From Chlamydiales bacterium (GTDB lineage: Bacteria > Chlamydiota > Chlamydiia > Chlamydiales > Rhabdochlamydiaceae), in contig JACPOL010000009.1 of NCBI GenBank assembly GCA_016185065.1, positions 1-64,000 of the forward strand: 64,000 nucleotides of DNA, given 5' to 3'. The translations under genes were made by a program, and so were the position numbers. Under the pieces are notes generated by a model, which was not told where the DNA came from, ran no database searches, and was given only the letters and a program-made list of their open reading frames with translations. This document shows positions 25,002 through 37,964 of this stretch, piece by piece. Numbering within the stretch: position 1 is the stretch's first letter; the number at the start of each line of letters is the position of its first letter.

Positions 25002-25165
25002 TTTTTTGGAGTGCGTGCGACCTGGCGCCGCTCTTCTCGAGATCGACCTGTCGATCTCTCCTAATAAAGAAAATCGACAAGTCGATTTCCGATCTCTCCT
25101 AATAAAGAAAATCGACAAGTCGATTTCAAGAAAAGCGGCGCCAGGTCGCACGCACTCCAAAAAAA
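25002..25165. repeat. Family C palindromic element, copy C1
   Basis: Nearly perfect ~31-bp inverted ends: TTTTTTGGAGTGCGTGCG and the adjoining ACCTGGCGCCGCT, returning at 25134-25164. The centre has two 36-bp direct copies (25053-25088 and 25091-25126), each with GATCTCTCC and ATCGACAAGTCGAT. Apparently non-coding. It starts 6 bp behind the hypothetical gene and could act as its terminator. Confidence 0.85.
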
Positions 25166-25199
25166 TCAAAAGCCTGAGCCTTTCCTAGATCTTCGTTCT

Positions 25200-25250
25200 C
25201 TTTGATGGAGCGTAGCGAGATCCCTGGAGTGCGGTGCTCTGCGCCGCCCT
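25200..25250. repeat. Family D arm (left), flanking a small membrane-protein gene
   Basis: CTTTGATGGAGCG, GATCCCTGGAGTGCGG and GCGCCGCC; the inverted partner is at 25842-25894. In the compact copy at 48598-48744 the two arms are only ~50 bp apart; here a ~590-bp segment with an open reading frame lies between. Confidence 0.8.
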
Positions 25251-25417
25251 AATTTCCCCACAACGCTGATCTGCTTAGCAACGCCGGTAAAGTGATGGCG
25301 GGACAGTAGCCCAAAGATCATCCGTGCAATACTTGAACGATAGAGATATCATATGGAATGATCCTGATCTGGTTGATAATTGGGATGATATATGAGATTA
25401 AGTCAGGGAGCTTACAG

Positions 25418-25714
25418 ATGGAAAAATTTAAAGCGGGTTTAATAAACGCTGGGTTTTTTATTGCAGGAGACTTGACGTATTCTCTCGTTGACATTGGGCA
25501 CAAAAACGATAGCGTTATATATTTTGGGACAGTCCTTGTTCTTCTACTGTTCTTTGTTCTTCACAAGTTGGATGTCTTGATCGAAGGCAAATCAGGAGTA
25601 AAGAAGGCTGTCTCTCAGCAGAAAAAATATACCAACTGGATTCTTTGCCTCATTCTGGGCTCTGGCTTTGCATTCACAAGCAATGGCTCTACATTACTTA
25701 GATGGATATCTTGA
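25418..25714 (+). CDS. Small membrane protein, unknown
   Basis: Start chosen at 25418 (GGGAG 7 nt upstream); an upstream in-frame ATG at 25358 would add 20 residues including a hydrophobic 'ILIWLIIGMIY'. The 98-residue product has two or three hydrophobic segments ('AGLINAGFFIAG', 'VIYFGTVLVLLLFFVL' and 'WILCLILGSGFAF') around a charged loop. No recognised family. It is the only gene inside a pair of inverted family D arms. Base use is more AT-rich than the neighbours, so acquisition is possible. Confidence 0.5.
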   Translation: MEKFKAGLINAGFFIAGDLTYSLVDIGHKNDSVIYFGTVLVLLLFFVLHKLDVLIEGKSGVKKAVSQQKKYTNWILCLILGSGFAFTSNGSTLLRWIS

Positions 25715-25841
25715 ACGGCCCCTCGCCGCAATCTCGCCTCTTCAGGGTCGAGTCTAGGCGGGACTCACATTCTCTTTTATCCTTAGCTGAAGAGAATCTC
25801 CCTTCTTCAGGAAGGAGTTCTTTAAATTATCTCTTAAAAAC

Positions 25842-25894
25842 AAAGGCGGCGCAGAGCGCCGCACTCCAGGGATTTCGCTTTGCTCAATCAAAGA
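25842..25894. repeat. Family D arm (right)
   Basis: AAAGGCGGCGCAGAGCGCCG, CACTCCAGGGATTTCGC and TCAATCAAAG, the inverse of 25200-25250 and almost identical to the right arm of 48598-48744. It is directly followed by GAGGTGGACAAGCG, which looks like a fragment of family A. The 25715-25841 stretch between gene and arm shows nothing else. Confidence 0.8.
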
Positions 25895-25910
25895 GGTGGA
25901 CAAGCGAAAG

Positions 25911-25947
25911 AAAGAAAAAGAGCTCTAGTCTTTGCAGACTAGAGCTC
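25911..25947 (-). terminator. Terminator of the Gly/Ala-rich unknown gene
   Basis: GAGCTCTAGTCT and AGACTAGAGCTC (25920-25947) form a 12-bp stem; on the minus strand the hairpin is followed by TTTTTCTTT. It lies ~35 bp beyond the stop of 25982-26629. Confidence 0.8.
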
Positions 25948-25981
25948 CGTTTATTTGTCTAGCGGTCTAGTAATTCTCAAA

Positions 25982-26629
25982 TTAATCCTTACCTACCATC
26001 AGCAACACTTGCATGGCATACTCAACGGTTACATTGAGCTTCTGAGCCAAGCTTGCTACTATTTTATCTTCACTTAATGCAAGGTGTCCTGCTGCTTCAA
26101 TTTCTTGAGCCGCTTCTTGCGACGCCTTTATAAAAGCGTCTGCAGTTATACCAGGTGGAAGTCTCTCTTCCAGCTTAGAATACCCTTGATGTTGTTTGCT
26201 TTCCATGAAAGTGAGAACATCTTGGGTTGGTCTTCCCAATTCTTTGGCTACTAACGCAACTATAGCCTTTGTGTTCAGAGGAATTTGTGCAGTATTACGT
26301 CTTAATTTCTCCATCACCGTCACAAAATCTTTTTCAGTTATGCTGGTGGATGCTCCAGCTCCTGCTCCAGCAGCACTTCCCGAAGCGCTTGGAGTGCTCA
26401 GCACTCTTGATGCAGCCGTACTTGCAGCCCCGGCTCCTGCTCCAGCACCGCCTGATTTTGTCTCATAACTCGCGTCTGTGCCCTGCTGTGCAGAGATGGC
26501 GCTGGACCCGGTAGAAGAGGCCGTAGAGGATTCTGACATTATTACGTCTCCATCCTTATCTATACGTCCGAATTTCTCCATCACCGTCTGAGTTAAGCTG
26601 GTGCCTGCTGTTATTGGTTGTAATGACAT
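25982..26629 (-). CDS. Hypothetical protein with Gly/Ala/Ser-rich linker
   Basis: Not recognised. 215 aa, AAGGAG 9 nt before the ATG. The N-terminal ~55 residues are Ser/Thr-rich with an acidic 'DKDGDVIM'; residues ~58-95 are a low-complexity Gly-Ala-Ser linker; the last ~115 residues are helical and contain two similar-looking helical blocks ('KAIVALVAKELGRPTQDVLTFM' and 'DKIVASLAQKLNVTVEYAMQVL'), suggesting an internal duplication of a ~20-residue helix-turn unit. No signal peptide or membrane segment. Own terminator, no operon partners. A secreted or regulatory role is possible but unproven. Confidence 0.65.
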   Translation of the reverse strand: MSLQPITAGTSLTQTVMEKFGRIDKDGDVIMSESSTASSTGSSAISAQQGTDASYETKSGGAGAGAGAASTAASRVLSTPSASGSAAGAGAGASTSITEKDFVTVMEKLRRNTAQIPLNTKAIVALVAKELGRPTQDVLTFMESKQHQGYSKLEERLPPGITADAFIKASQEAAQEIEAAGHLALSEDKIVASLAQKLNVTVEYAMQVLLMVGKD

Positions 26630-26777
26630 TATAAAATCTCCTTGAGTTTACTAAAGTTAGGTTTCAATATTACCATTTTTGATCAATATTTTGTATTTTT
26701 TAAAAAATATTTCAGACTAATTAAATTTTTTTATTTAATCTTGGGTCCTGCAAAGAGATATTAAATGCCTGCCACGC

Positions 26778-28181
26778 CTATTCGGGTTTGCGGGGGTGGA
26801 CCCACTTGGGGGATTTGAAGAGAAGGATGATGTAGGGTCCTAGGCAGAAGAAGACGACGCCTCCGGCGAGTGCGCTTAGGTAGAGGTAGATGTTTCCAAC
26901 TTGGATCTGGTCTGGGGGGAAGAAGCCGATGACCATCGTTGCAACGGAGGTGAGGAAGCCGATGCCGCAGACGGCCCAGATGCCAAACTTCTTTCCTGGA
27001 ATTGTATAAGCTCTTTTCACGTCGGGCTTTGTGTAGCGCAGCTTGATTGCAGCTGCGAACATCAGGAAGTACATCACGAGGTAGAGCTGAGCTACGATCG
27101 CGCTGATGAACCAGAATGCCGCATTCAAGGTAGGCATAAAGAGGAAGAGGAATGTAATCACCGTAACGATGATCCCCTGAAATATGAGTAGGCCTGAGGG
27201 CATGTGGTGCTTGTTCTGCTTGCGGAAGAAGGGAGGAAGGTCTCCTGTTTGCGCGGCAGTGAGAAGTCCCTTGCTAGGTCCGACAAGCCAGGTGCTAAGA
27301 GAGGCGATCGCGCCTGCTCCAATTAAGACGGCCATGATCGGAATCATCCAGGACATATCAAACGCCTTTACGAATGAGGCGAAGGCCTGGATAGAGCCTG
27401 CGAGAAGGTTGATCTCAGATTGTGGGACAACGAAGGCGATTGCAAGGACGCCAGGAATCGAAAGGCCAAGAATAATCACGATCGAGAGAAGAATCGCTTT
27501 TGGAAAGGTCTTTTGCGGGTCCTGCACCTCTTTCGCGTGCACGGCCGGCATCTCCATCCCCATCAAACTCAAAACGATCCCTGAGAAGAAGACGATCTGC
27601 TTGATGCTGCTCATGTCTGGGATCAAGTTATCCATTGTAAGCGAGATCTGAAGAGGCTTGCCCAGGAATAGCCAGAGAACACCGAGAACGATGATGAGTC
27701 CGCCAGGAATGAAGGTTCCGAGGATCGTTCCTGCGGAGCTAATCCAGCCAGAGATGCGCATGCCTTGCAAGTTCGCAATGGTCGCTGCCCAGAAGACGGC
27801 GAGAACTACAACGAGTGTATAGACCTTATTGTCTGCAAGTGCAGGGTTGAATGCATAGGCGAGAGTCCCTGAAATAAATGCGAGGATGGTGGGATACCAG
27901 ACCACGTTCTGAATCCACTGAAGCCAGATCGCTAAAAATCCTACACGGTGGCCAAAGGCCTCCTTTACCCAGAGAAAGATCCCTCCATGTTCAGGCCAAC
28001 CGGTTGCGAGCTCTGCTGCAACGAGCGCAGTGGGGATAAAGAAGAGGAGTGAGGCTACGACCAGAAAGAATACAGATGCGAGTCCATATTCAGCAGTGAT
28101 CGGCCAGTTTTTCACGCTTCCAATTGTTGCGACGTTAATCATCGCGAGCGTAAAGAGGGAGAGGGGGCGTATTTTTGACAT
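26778..28181 (-). CDS. APC-family amino acid antiporter
   Basis: 467 aa, about twelve membrane segments. The N-terminus 'MINVATIGSVKNWPITAEYG' followed by 'FFIPTALVAAELATGWPEHGGIFLWVKEAFG' is typical of the glutamate/GABA antiporter (GadC-like) branch of the APC superfamily. It likely exchanges an amino acid against its metabolite or another amino acid across the inner membrane; intracellular chlamydiae rely on such imports. The exact substrate cannot be read. Single gene, divergent from glgB. Confidence 0.9.
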   Translation of the reverse strand: MSKIRPLSLFTLAMINVATIGSVKNWPITAEYGLASVFFLVVASLLFFIPTALVAAELATGWPEHGGIFLWVKEAFGHRVGFLAIWLQWIQNVVWYPTILAFISGTLAYAFNPALADNKVYTLVVVLAVFWAATIANLQGMRISGWISSAGTILGTFIPGGLIIVLGVLWLFLGKPLQISLTMDNLIPDMSSIKQIVFFSGIVLSLMGMEMPAVHAKEVQDPQKTFPKAILLSIVIILGLSIPGVLAIAFVVPQSEINLLAGSIQAFASFVKAFDMSWMIPIMAVLIGAGAIASLSTWLVGPSKGLLTAAQTGDLPPFFRKQNKHHMPSGLLIFQGIIVTVITFLFLFMPTLNAAFWFISAIVAQLYLVMYFLMFAAAIKLRYTKPDVKRAYTIPGKKFGIWAVCGIGFLTSVATMVIGFFPPDQIQVGNIYLYLSALAGGVVFFCLGPYIILLFKSPKWVHPRKPE

Positions 28182-28291
28182 GAGATCTTCTCTTGTGAAT
28201 TTGATCCAAGATAAACACTTCTAGCTGCATGTGTCAAATCGAATTTGGAATTAAATGCTCAACCAGCTCATAAAGAGAAAAAAAGGTTCAT

Positions 28292-33472
<5,181 letters not shown>

Positions 33473-33626
33473 AATAACACCTAATTATAAATATTAGTGC
33501 TTTAAATTTTAATCGATCCGTAACTATAAAACAATATAAACAAAAATTCAATGCAGTGGAATTCGCGCAATATAATAATTTTTATTTTAACAAAGTCCGA
33601 TCGTAGATGATAATTTTTAGGGATTC

Positions 33627-33748
33627 TTTTTTGGAGTGCGGCGACCTGGCGCCGCTTTTCTCGATATCGACCTGTCGATATCTCCTTAAAGAAACATCGC
33701 CAAGTCGATGTTAAGAAAAGCGGCGCCAGGTCGCCGCACTCCAAAAAA
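33627..33748. repeat. Family C palindromic element, copy C2
   Basis: TTTTTTGGAGTGCGGCGACC and GGCGCCGCTTTTC on the left, inverted at the right end (33716-33748). The centre has ATATCGACCTGTCGATATC and ATCGCCAAGTCGATG. 122 bp, the most compact full copy. The rest of the 33473-33951 gap holds the AT-rich F-box promoter region and element B2. Confidence 0.85.
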
Positions 33749-33762
33749 GAAAAACAGTTATC

Positions 33763-33816
33763 TCGAAGGAGGCCCCGAGAGAAAGCGAAGCTTTCCCCTG
33801 GCCTACCCGACATGTC
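33763..33816. repeat. Family B fragment, copy B2
   Basis: A ~54-bp stretch that is the reverse complement of the left end of B1 (15565-15618): GGAGGCCCCGAGAGAAAGCG and CCTGGCCTACCCGACATGTC. A single end without the nested inner repeat. Confidence 0.75.
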
Positions 33817-33951
33817 TATTCTGCTTACACATATCGAATAGTAATAAAATATGGCTATTGAGCAGATAACCAATAAGTTAAGGGCTTGCGTTTTTTAGGG
33901 GGGTGTTTTACGGTGAGCTCGCACAACTATAGGCCCAATAAAGGAGGCTTT

Positions 33952-34524
33952 ATGCAGAAACCAATCTTAAGATGCGCTTTATTAGCAGGTGTCGTGGTGT
34001 TTTTATGGGGAACAATCTCTTGGATGATTCTTCCTTGGCACCACATGACAATGGACAAGTTTAACAATGAGAAGAGAGTCGCAGAGGTGATTCAAGAGAA
34101 CACTCCAGTCAGCGGCGTTTATATCCTCCCTTCATTCAAGCACAACGTGGCGATGAATAAAGAAGAGATGAAAGATAACATGATGATGGGCAAAGAGATG
34201 ATGAAAACTGGCCCAGTTGTGTTTGCTGTTGTACAGAAAAATGGAATGAAGATGGGCGGCGCTGCTGCTATGATCTTCACTCTAATCGTTCAGATCGTGC
34301 TCGCTTACCTGATCACCTGGTTGTTCACAATGACTAAGGCGATGAGCTACAGAAGACAGGTCGCTTTCATCACAATGGTCGCGCTTGTTGCTGCAATCAT
34401 GATCTACGTGCCAGATATGATCTGGGGCGGAACCACACTCGGATTCACAGTCGTAGCAATGCTGGATGTGATTATCGGCTGGTTCTTCGGTGGCCTTGTG
34501 ATCGCGAAACTCTGCAAGAAGTAG
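33952..34524 (+). CDS. Multi-pass membrane protein, unknown
   Basis: Start at 33952, because AAGGAGG at 33941-33947 is a near-perfect ribosome site 4 nt upstream. 190 aa. One N-terminal membrane segment ('CALLAGVVVFLWGTISWMIL') is followed by a ~75-residue Met/Lys-rich loop probably outside the membrane ('MNKEEMKDNMMMGKEMMK'), then three segments ('AMIFTLIVQIVLAYLITWLF', 'VAFITMVALVAAIMIYVP' and 'VVAMLDVIIGWFFGGLVI'). The Met- and His-rich loop ('WHHMTM') could bind copper, but this is a guess. No family recognised. Followed by a strong hairpin terminator. Confidence 0.85.
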   Translation: MQKPILRCALLAGVVVFLWGTISWMILPWHHMTMDKFNNEKRVAEVIQENTPVSGVYILPSFKHNVAMNKEEMKDNMMMGKEMMKTGPVVFAVVQKNGMKMGGAAAMIFTLIVQIVLAYLITWLFTMTKAMSYRRQVAFITMVALVAAIMIYVPDMIWGGTTLGFTVVAMLDVIIGWFFGGLVIAKLCKK

Positions 34525-34536
34525 TCTCTACTCTCT

Positions 34537-35895
34537 TCAAAGTATCAGAGGGATGTTCCCATGGGGAACATCCCTTTTTGCATTTAAAGGCTCTGCAAGA
34601 AGTGTCTGGTGGTTGTAGCCATGTACTTTGACCTTTTGAAGAGTTCCTATCATCGAGTCATCTCCCGTAAATAGTACCGTTTTCCAGCAGCGGGTGCGCC
34701 CTTTAAGATGTGTCTCCCCTCTGCTTCTCTTCTCTACGAGTACCTCCACCGTCTGTCCGATCATCTGCTGCCGCTCTTCGGCTGCAAACTCCTGCTGAAG
34801 GGTAAGAAGGCGCTGGAGGCGCTCCTGCTTCACCTCTTCGGGAATATCATCTTTCCAGCGAAAGGCTGGGGTGCCTTTCCGTGCGCTGTAGGCGAAGATG
34901 AATGCGACCGAGTAGCGAATCTGTTTGAAGAGCTCATAGGTCATAGAGAACTCTTCTTCGGTTTCTGTGGGAAAGCCCACGATGATATCTGTTCCTAGCA
35001 CTACGTTTGGAACGATCTGACGAAGAAGGGAGACCTTCTCTAGGTACTGCTCAGCGGTATAGATCCTATGCATTTTTTTAAGGATGCGGTTGGATCCGGC
35101 TTGAAGGGGGAAGTGGACGAAGTCGCAAAGAGAGGGGAGATCGCGGATCGCCTCCATAAGCTGAACTGTGATATCTACAGGGTGGCTCGTCATGAAGCGG
35201 ATGCGCTCGATTCCAGGGATCTTATCTAATCTATAGAGAAGGTCGTGAAAGAGGCAGTTCCACTCGGGCTTGTCCTTTCCATAGCTGTTTACGTTCTGCC
35301 CGAGCAGCGTAATCTCCTTATAACCCGCACCGGCCAGCTTTCTGCACTCCTCTTCAATGCTTTCAGGGGGGCGGGAGACCTCTTGGCCCCTTGTATAGGG
35401 GACGACGCAGTAGGTGCAGAACTTGTCGCATCCGCGAATAATTGAAACTAGCGCTTTAATCGGGTCGTCTCGTGTGGCGACGAGGTAGTCGAGGTTCTCT
35501 TCAAACTCATCCTGGGTGCGGATCGTCTGGCGCCCCGTCTGGATCACCTCGTCGAGAACCGAGTTCAGATCGCTGATGTTGTTGGTTCCAATGACAAAGT
35601 CGACGTGGGGGAGCTTGCGAAAGAGCGACTCTTTTTTTGCCATCGCCATGCAGCCGGTCACCCCGATAATAGACCTCTTATGAGGAGACCTTCCAAGTTG
35701 GCCTAGCTTTCCCATCGCTTTTCTTTCGGCTAGGTCTCTGATAGAACAGGTATTAAAAATTAATAGATCTGCTTCATCTTCGATTTGGGTCCGCTTCAAG
35801 CCTCGTTTTTCGAGCTGGCCGATCATCAGTTCAGAGTCGAGCTCATTCATCTGACAGCCGTAGGTGCGTACAAAAAATGTATTTAACTGTCTCAT
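34537..35895 (-). CDS. miaB: tRNA-2-methylthio-N6-dimethylallyladenosine synthase MiaB
   Basis: 452 aa radical-SAM methylthiotransferase acting on i6A37 of tRNAs reading UNN codons. 'RTYGCQMNELDSE', 'FNTCSIRDLAERKA' and 'GVTGCMA' give the N-terminal cluster cysteines; 'GCDKFCTYCVVPYTRGQE' is the radical-SAM site; a TRAM domain ends the protein. Full length. Its last ~13 codons are also the hairpin terminator of the convergent gene 33952-34524. Divergent from the rplM promoter. Confidence 0.97.
   Translation of the reverse strand: MRQLNTFFVRTYGCQMNELDSELMIGQLEKRGLKRTQIEDEADLLIFNTCSIRDLAERKAMGKLGQLGRSPHKRSIIGVTGCMAMAKKESLFRKLPHVDFVIGTNNISDLNSVLDEVIQTGRQTIRTQDEFEENLDYLVATRDDPIKALVSIIRGCDKFCTYCVVPYTRGQEVSRPPESIEEECRKLAGAGYKEITLLGQNVNSYGKDKPEWNCLFHDLLYRLDKIPGIERIRFMTSHPVDITVQLMEAIRDLPSLCDFVHFPLQAGSNRILKKMHRIYTAEQYLEKVSLLRQIVPNVVLGTDIIVGFPTETEEEFSMTYELFKQIRYSVAFIFAYSARKGTPAFRWKDDIPEEVKQERLQRLLTLQQEFAAEERQQMIGQTVEVLVEKRSRGETHLKGRTRCWKTVLFTGDDSMIGTLQKVKVHGYNHQTLLAEPLNAKRDVPHGNIPLIL
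34549..34579 (+). terminator. Terminator of the membrane-protein gene, inside miaB
   Basis: AGGGATGTTCCC and GGGAACATCCCT form a 12-bp stem between 34549 and 34575, followed by TTTT. It lies 25 nt after the stop of 33952-34524 and within the 3' coding end of miaB on the other strand. Confidence 0.75.
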
Positions 35896-35975
35896 AAAAA
35901 AGTAAATATTTTTTTAAAGTTAGGGTACGCAGTGTAGCCGAGGTGTAACACTTTTAGCAAGACGGACAAAAGACT

Positions 35976-36003
35976 TTGCAAAAATGGAGAGGAGAAGTAT
36001 CAT
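35976..36003 (+). promoter_or_regulatory. Predicted promoter of rplM-rpsI
   Basis: -35-like TTGCAA (35976-35981), 16-bp spacer, -10 TATCAT (35998-36003), 32 bp before the rplM ATG. The -35 match is partial. Confidence 0.4.
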
Positions 36004-36034
36004 CGTGCTTTCTTAAAAATTTTGTAAGGCAGCC

Positions 36035-36487
36035 ATGCAACAGAAGATGATGAATATGACGAAGCTCCTCACTAAAGAAGAAGCCCTTGCAGCGCGCAAG
36101 TGGATTCTCTTGGATGCTTCAGGTAAAACTCTAGGCAGATTTGCAACAGAAGTTGCAAACATCCTCAGAGGAAAGCATAAGCCAGACTTTACTCCTCACG
36201 TCGATTGCGGAGATGGTGTTATCATCATCAATGCTGAGAAGATCGAAGTCACTGGTGCAAAAGACGCTCAGAAGATCTATCGCTACCACACTGGTGCTAT
36301 GAGCGGTCTTCGTGAAGTGCCTTTTCGCGAAATGAAAGCGAAAAAGCCAGACTATATCCTCAGACATGCTATTAAAGGCATGATGCCAAAGACTCGTCTC
36401 AGCGAAGCGCAAATGAAAAAACTGCGCATTTTTGCTGGAGTAAGCCACGGCATGGAAGCTCAACAGCCTATTGTAGTGAACATCTAA
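36035..36487 (+). CDS. rplM: 50S ribosomal protein L13
   Basis: 150 aa. '[27 protein letters not shown]' and '[33 protein letters not shown]' are standard for L13, which assembles early on 23S rRNA. Several Met codons (36035, 36047, 36050, 36056) could start it; AAGG lies ~7 nt before the first, and the others give a length closer to 143. Paired with rpsI 6 nt downstream, as in most bacteria. Confidence 0.97.
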   Translation: MQQKMMNMTKLLTKEEALAARKWILLDASGKTLGRFATEVANILRGKHKPDFTPHVDCGDGVIIINAEKIEVTGAKDAQKIYRYHTGAMSGLREVPFREMKAKKPDYILRHAIKGMMPKTRLSEAQMKKLRIFAGVSHGMEAQQPIVVNI

Positions 36488-36493
36488 AGAATT

Positions 36494-36898
36494 ATGAGTA
36501 ATGCAAGTATGACCAAAGAAAATCTCGGTACAGGACGTAGAAAGACAGCAGTTGCTTCCGTAAGACTCCGCCCAGGCACAGGCAAGATCGACGTCAATGG
36601 CCGCAAATTTGAAGAGTACTTCGTTGAAGAACTCCAGAGAAAACTCATCACATCTCCGCTAGAAAAGTTCGATGCAGCAGCCCGCTATGATATCATCGTC
36701 CGCGTTAAAGGCGGCGGAATTAGCGGCCAAGCTGTGGCAACTCGCCTTGGCATCTCACGTGCGCTCGTCCTCGAAGACGAAACACGCAGACCAGACCTTA
36801 AGAGCGTAGGCTTCTTAACTCGCGACCCTCGTAAGAGAGAGCGTAAGAAGTATGGTCTCTGTGGAGCTCGTAAGCGCTTCCAATACTCTAAGCGTTAA
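36494..36898 (+). CDS. rpsI: 30S ribosomal protein S9
   Basis: 134 aa. 'GTGRRKTAVASVRLRPGTGKIDVNGR' and the basic C-terminus 'RDPRKRERKKYGLCGARKRF' ending SKR identify S9, whose C-terminal Arg/Lys contacts tRNA in the P site. Co-transcribed with rplM. A strong terminator follows, then element C3. Confidence 0.98.
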   Translation: MSNASMTKENLGTGRRKTAVASVRLRPGTGKIDVNGRKFEEYFVEELQRKLITSPLEKFDAAARYDIIVRVKGGGISGQAVATRLGISRALVLEDETRRPDLKSVGFLTRDPRKRERKKYGLCGARKRFQYSKR

Positions 36899-36923
36899 TC
36901 CAACTCTTAGCCTTATTTACAAA

Positions 36924-36957
36924 AGTCTCTGTGGGTTTCCCACAGAGACTTTTTATT
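36924..36957 (+). terminator. Rho-independent terminator of rplM-rpsI
   Basis: AGTCTCTGTGGG and CCCACAGAGACT form a perfect 12-bp stem with a 3-nt TTT loop at 36924-36950, followed by TTTTATTTTT. Confidence 0.93.
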
Positions 36958-37112
36958 TTTTGGAGTGCGGCGACTCGGCGCCGCTTTTCTCGAGATCGAC
37001 CTGGCGATCTCTCTTAATTTTAAACAAGGCTAATAGAAAGTGTAGCTGTTAGGAAAAAATCGACAAGTCGATTTTAAGAAAAAGCGGCGCCGAGTCGCCG
37101 CACTCCAAAAAA
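36956..37112. repeat. Family C palindromic element, copy C3
   Basis: TTTTTGGAGTGCGGCGACTC and GGCGCCGCTTTTC on the left, inverted at 37083-37112. The centre differs from the other copies: after GATCTCTCTTAAT it has ~40 bp of unrelated sequence and then ATCGACAAGTCGAT. It begins inside the T-run of the rpsI terminator, suggesting T-rich target preference. Confidence 0.85.
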
Positions 37113-37162
37113 GAAGTCTTTTAGAATGACAATTAAAATATTTAATATAATTTATTCAAAAA

Positions 37163-37191
37163 TTGTAACAATATCCAATTAATGTTATAAT
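37163..37191 (+). promoter_or_regulatory. Predicted promoter of the 37218 gene
   Basis: -35 TTGTAA (37163-37168), 17-bp spacer, perfect -10 TATAAT (37186-37191), 26 bp before the ATG in very AT-rich DNA. Confidence 0.55.
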
Positions 37192-37217
37192 TATACAAAA
37201 ATAAATATTGGATAACT

Positions 37218-37964
37218 ATGTCAGTAATACGCGGATTAAGCATTTGTACACTCAGGCCGGATGGCCAGGCTCCTTATGACTTTAGTCCTAGCCGGAGAGC
37301 ATTGTGGGAGACGCCAGATCAGTTAGCTCTTCTTGCCCCTCATGCAATGGTCGTAAAACCTAGAGAGCTAACTCTCTACCAAGAGAGAAGAGGGAGTCCT
37401 GCTGAACTACAACAGACCGTCTCTCAAATTACCTCAGGTCAGCTCGCAATCCGCAATATTGTTGTTTATGACAAGTTGAGCTTTTGGAAAGCCGTCTGTT
37501 TTGAACCGAATACCCCTTTTGCCAATAAGACATTTTCCGAATTTTTCATGGAGCTCGTAGATAGTCTATTAACACTCAGTTCAGAAAGAGCGGTCATTCA
37601 ACCCGATCTGATCTTTTTGAAGTCGGGAGGCGTAAGCGAGAGTGTTGAACTGCGCGAGATGCGCTCTGCATGGTGGGTCAGCGCCTTAAAGGTGGCCATC
37701 TATTTTACAGTGGCGATCCCGCTGCTGCTTCTAGCTATAAAAGCCGTGCTTCGCAGCTTCCACACTTTTCATATTACACCGCGTTCTGGAGTGGTTCGTG
37801 CGGGGGAGTCGCTGGCTCCGAATTATGTTGCTTGGTCTACGACCCAAGTAGCTCCTGAACGCTCCCTCGAAGAGCTTAAAAGAGAGCTTAATGAAGGGAC
37901 TCCTGAAAGGGAGCAGCTAGCTCCGGATTATGTCGCTCTATCCAATCCTGAAGATTTGCCGTAA
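37218..37964 (+). CDS. Single-pass membrane protein with duplicated tail motif
   Basis: Not recognised. 248 aa: a ~150-residue soluble N-terminal part, one membrane segment (~153-178, 'WWVSALKVAIYFTVAIPLLL') and a ~70-residue tail. The tail holds a repeated motif, 'LAPNYVAWS' (199-207) and 'LAPDYVALS' (234-242), separated by a charged helical stretch 'RSLEELKRELNEG'. No signal peptide. The last 77 bp overlap the convergent gene 37888-38751. Own promoter, no operon partner; AT-rich upstream DNA resembles that before the effector-like genes. Could be an inclusion-membrane or secreted protein, but the hydrophobic region is not the bilobed type of Inc proteins. Confidence 0.65.
   Translation: MSVIRGLSICTLRPDGQAPYDFSPSRRALWETPDQLALLAPHAMVVKPRELTLYQERRGSPAELQQTVSQITSGQLAIRNIVVYDKLSFWKAVCFEPNTPFANKTFSEFFMELVDSLLTLSSERAVIQPDLIFLKSGGVSESVELREMRSAWWVSALKVAIYFTVAIPLLLLAIKAVLRSFHTFHITPRSGVVRAGESLAPNYVAWSTTQVAPERSLEELKRELNEGTPEREQLAPDYVALSNPEDLP

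Noticed and set aside
25002..25165. Insertion sequence
   Set aside because: Inverted ends are clear, but there is no transposase frame in any of the elements in the window, so only non-autonomous repeats are reported.
24720..25188. Open frames crossing the end of the hypothetical gene and element C1
   Set aside because: They combine antisense of a real gene with palindrome arms; no start signals.
25702..25962. 86-codon frame over the right family D arm
   Set aside because: Made of repeat arm and terminator hairpin sequence; no Shine-Dalgarno site.
33502..33945. Open frames in the gap between the F-box gene and 33952
   Set aside because: They lie in elements C2 and B2; the AAGGAGG site fixes the real start at 33952.
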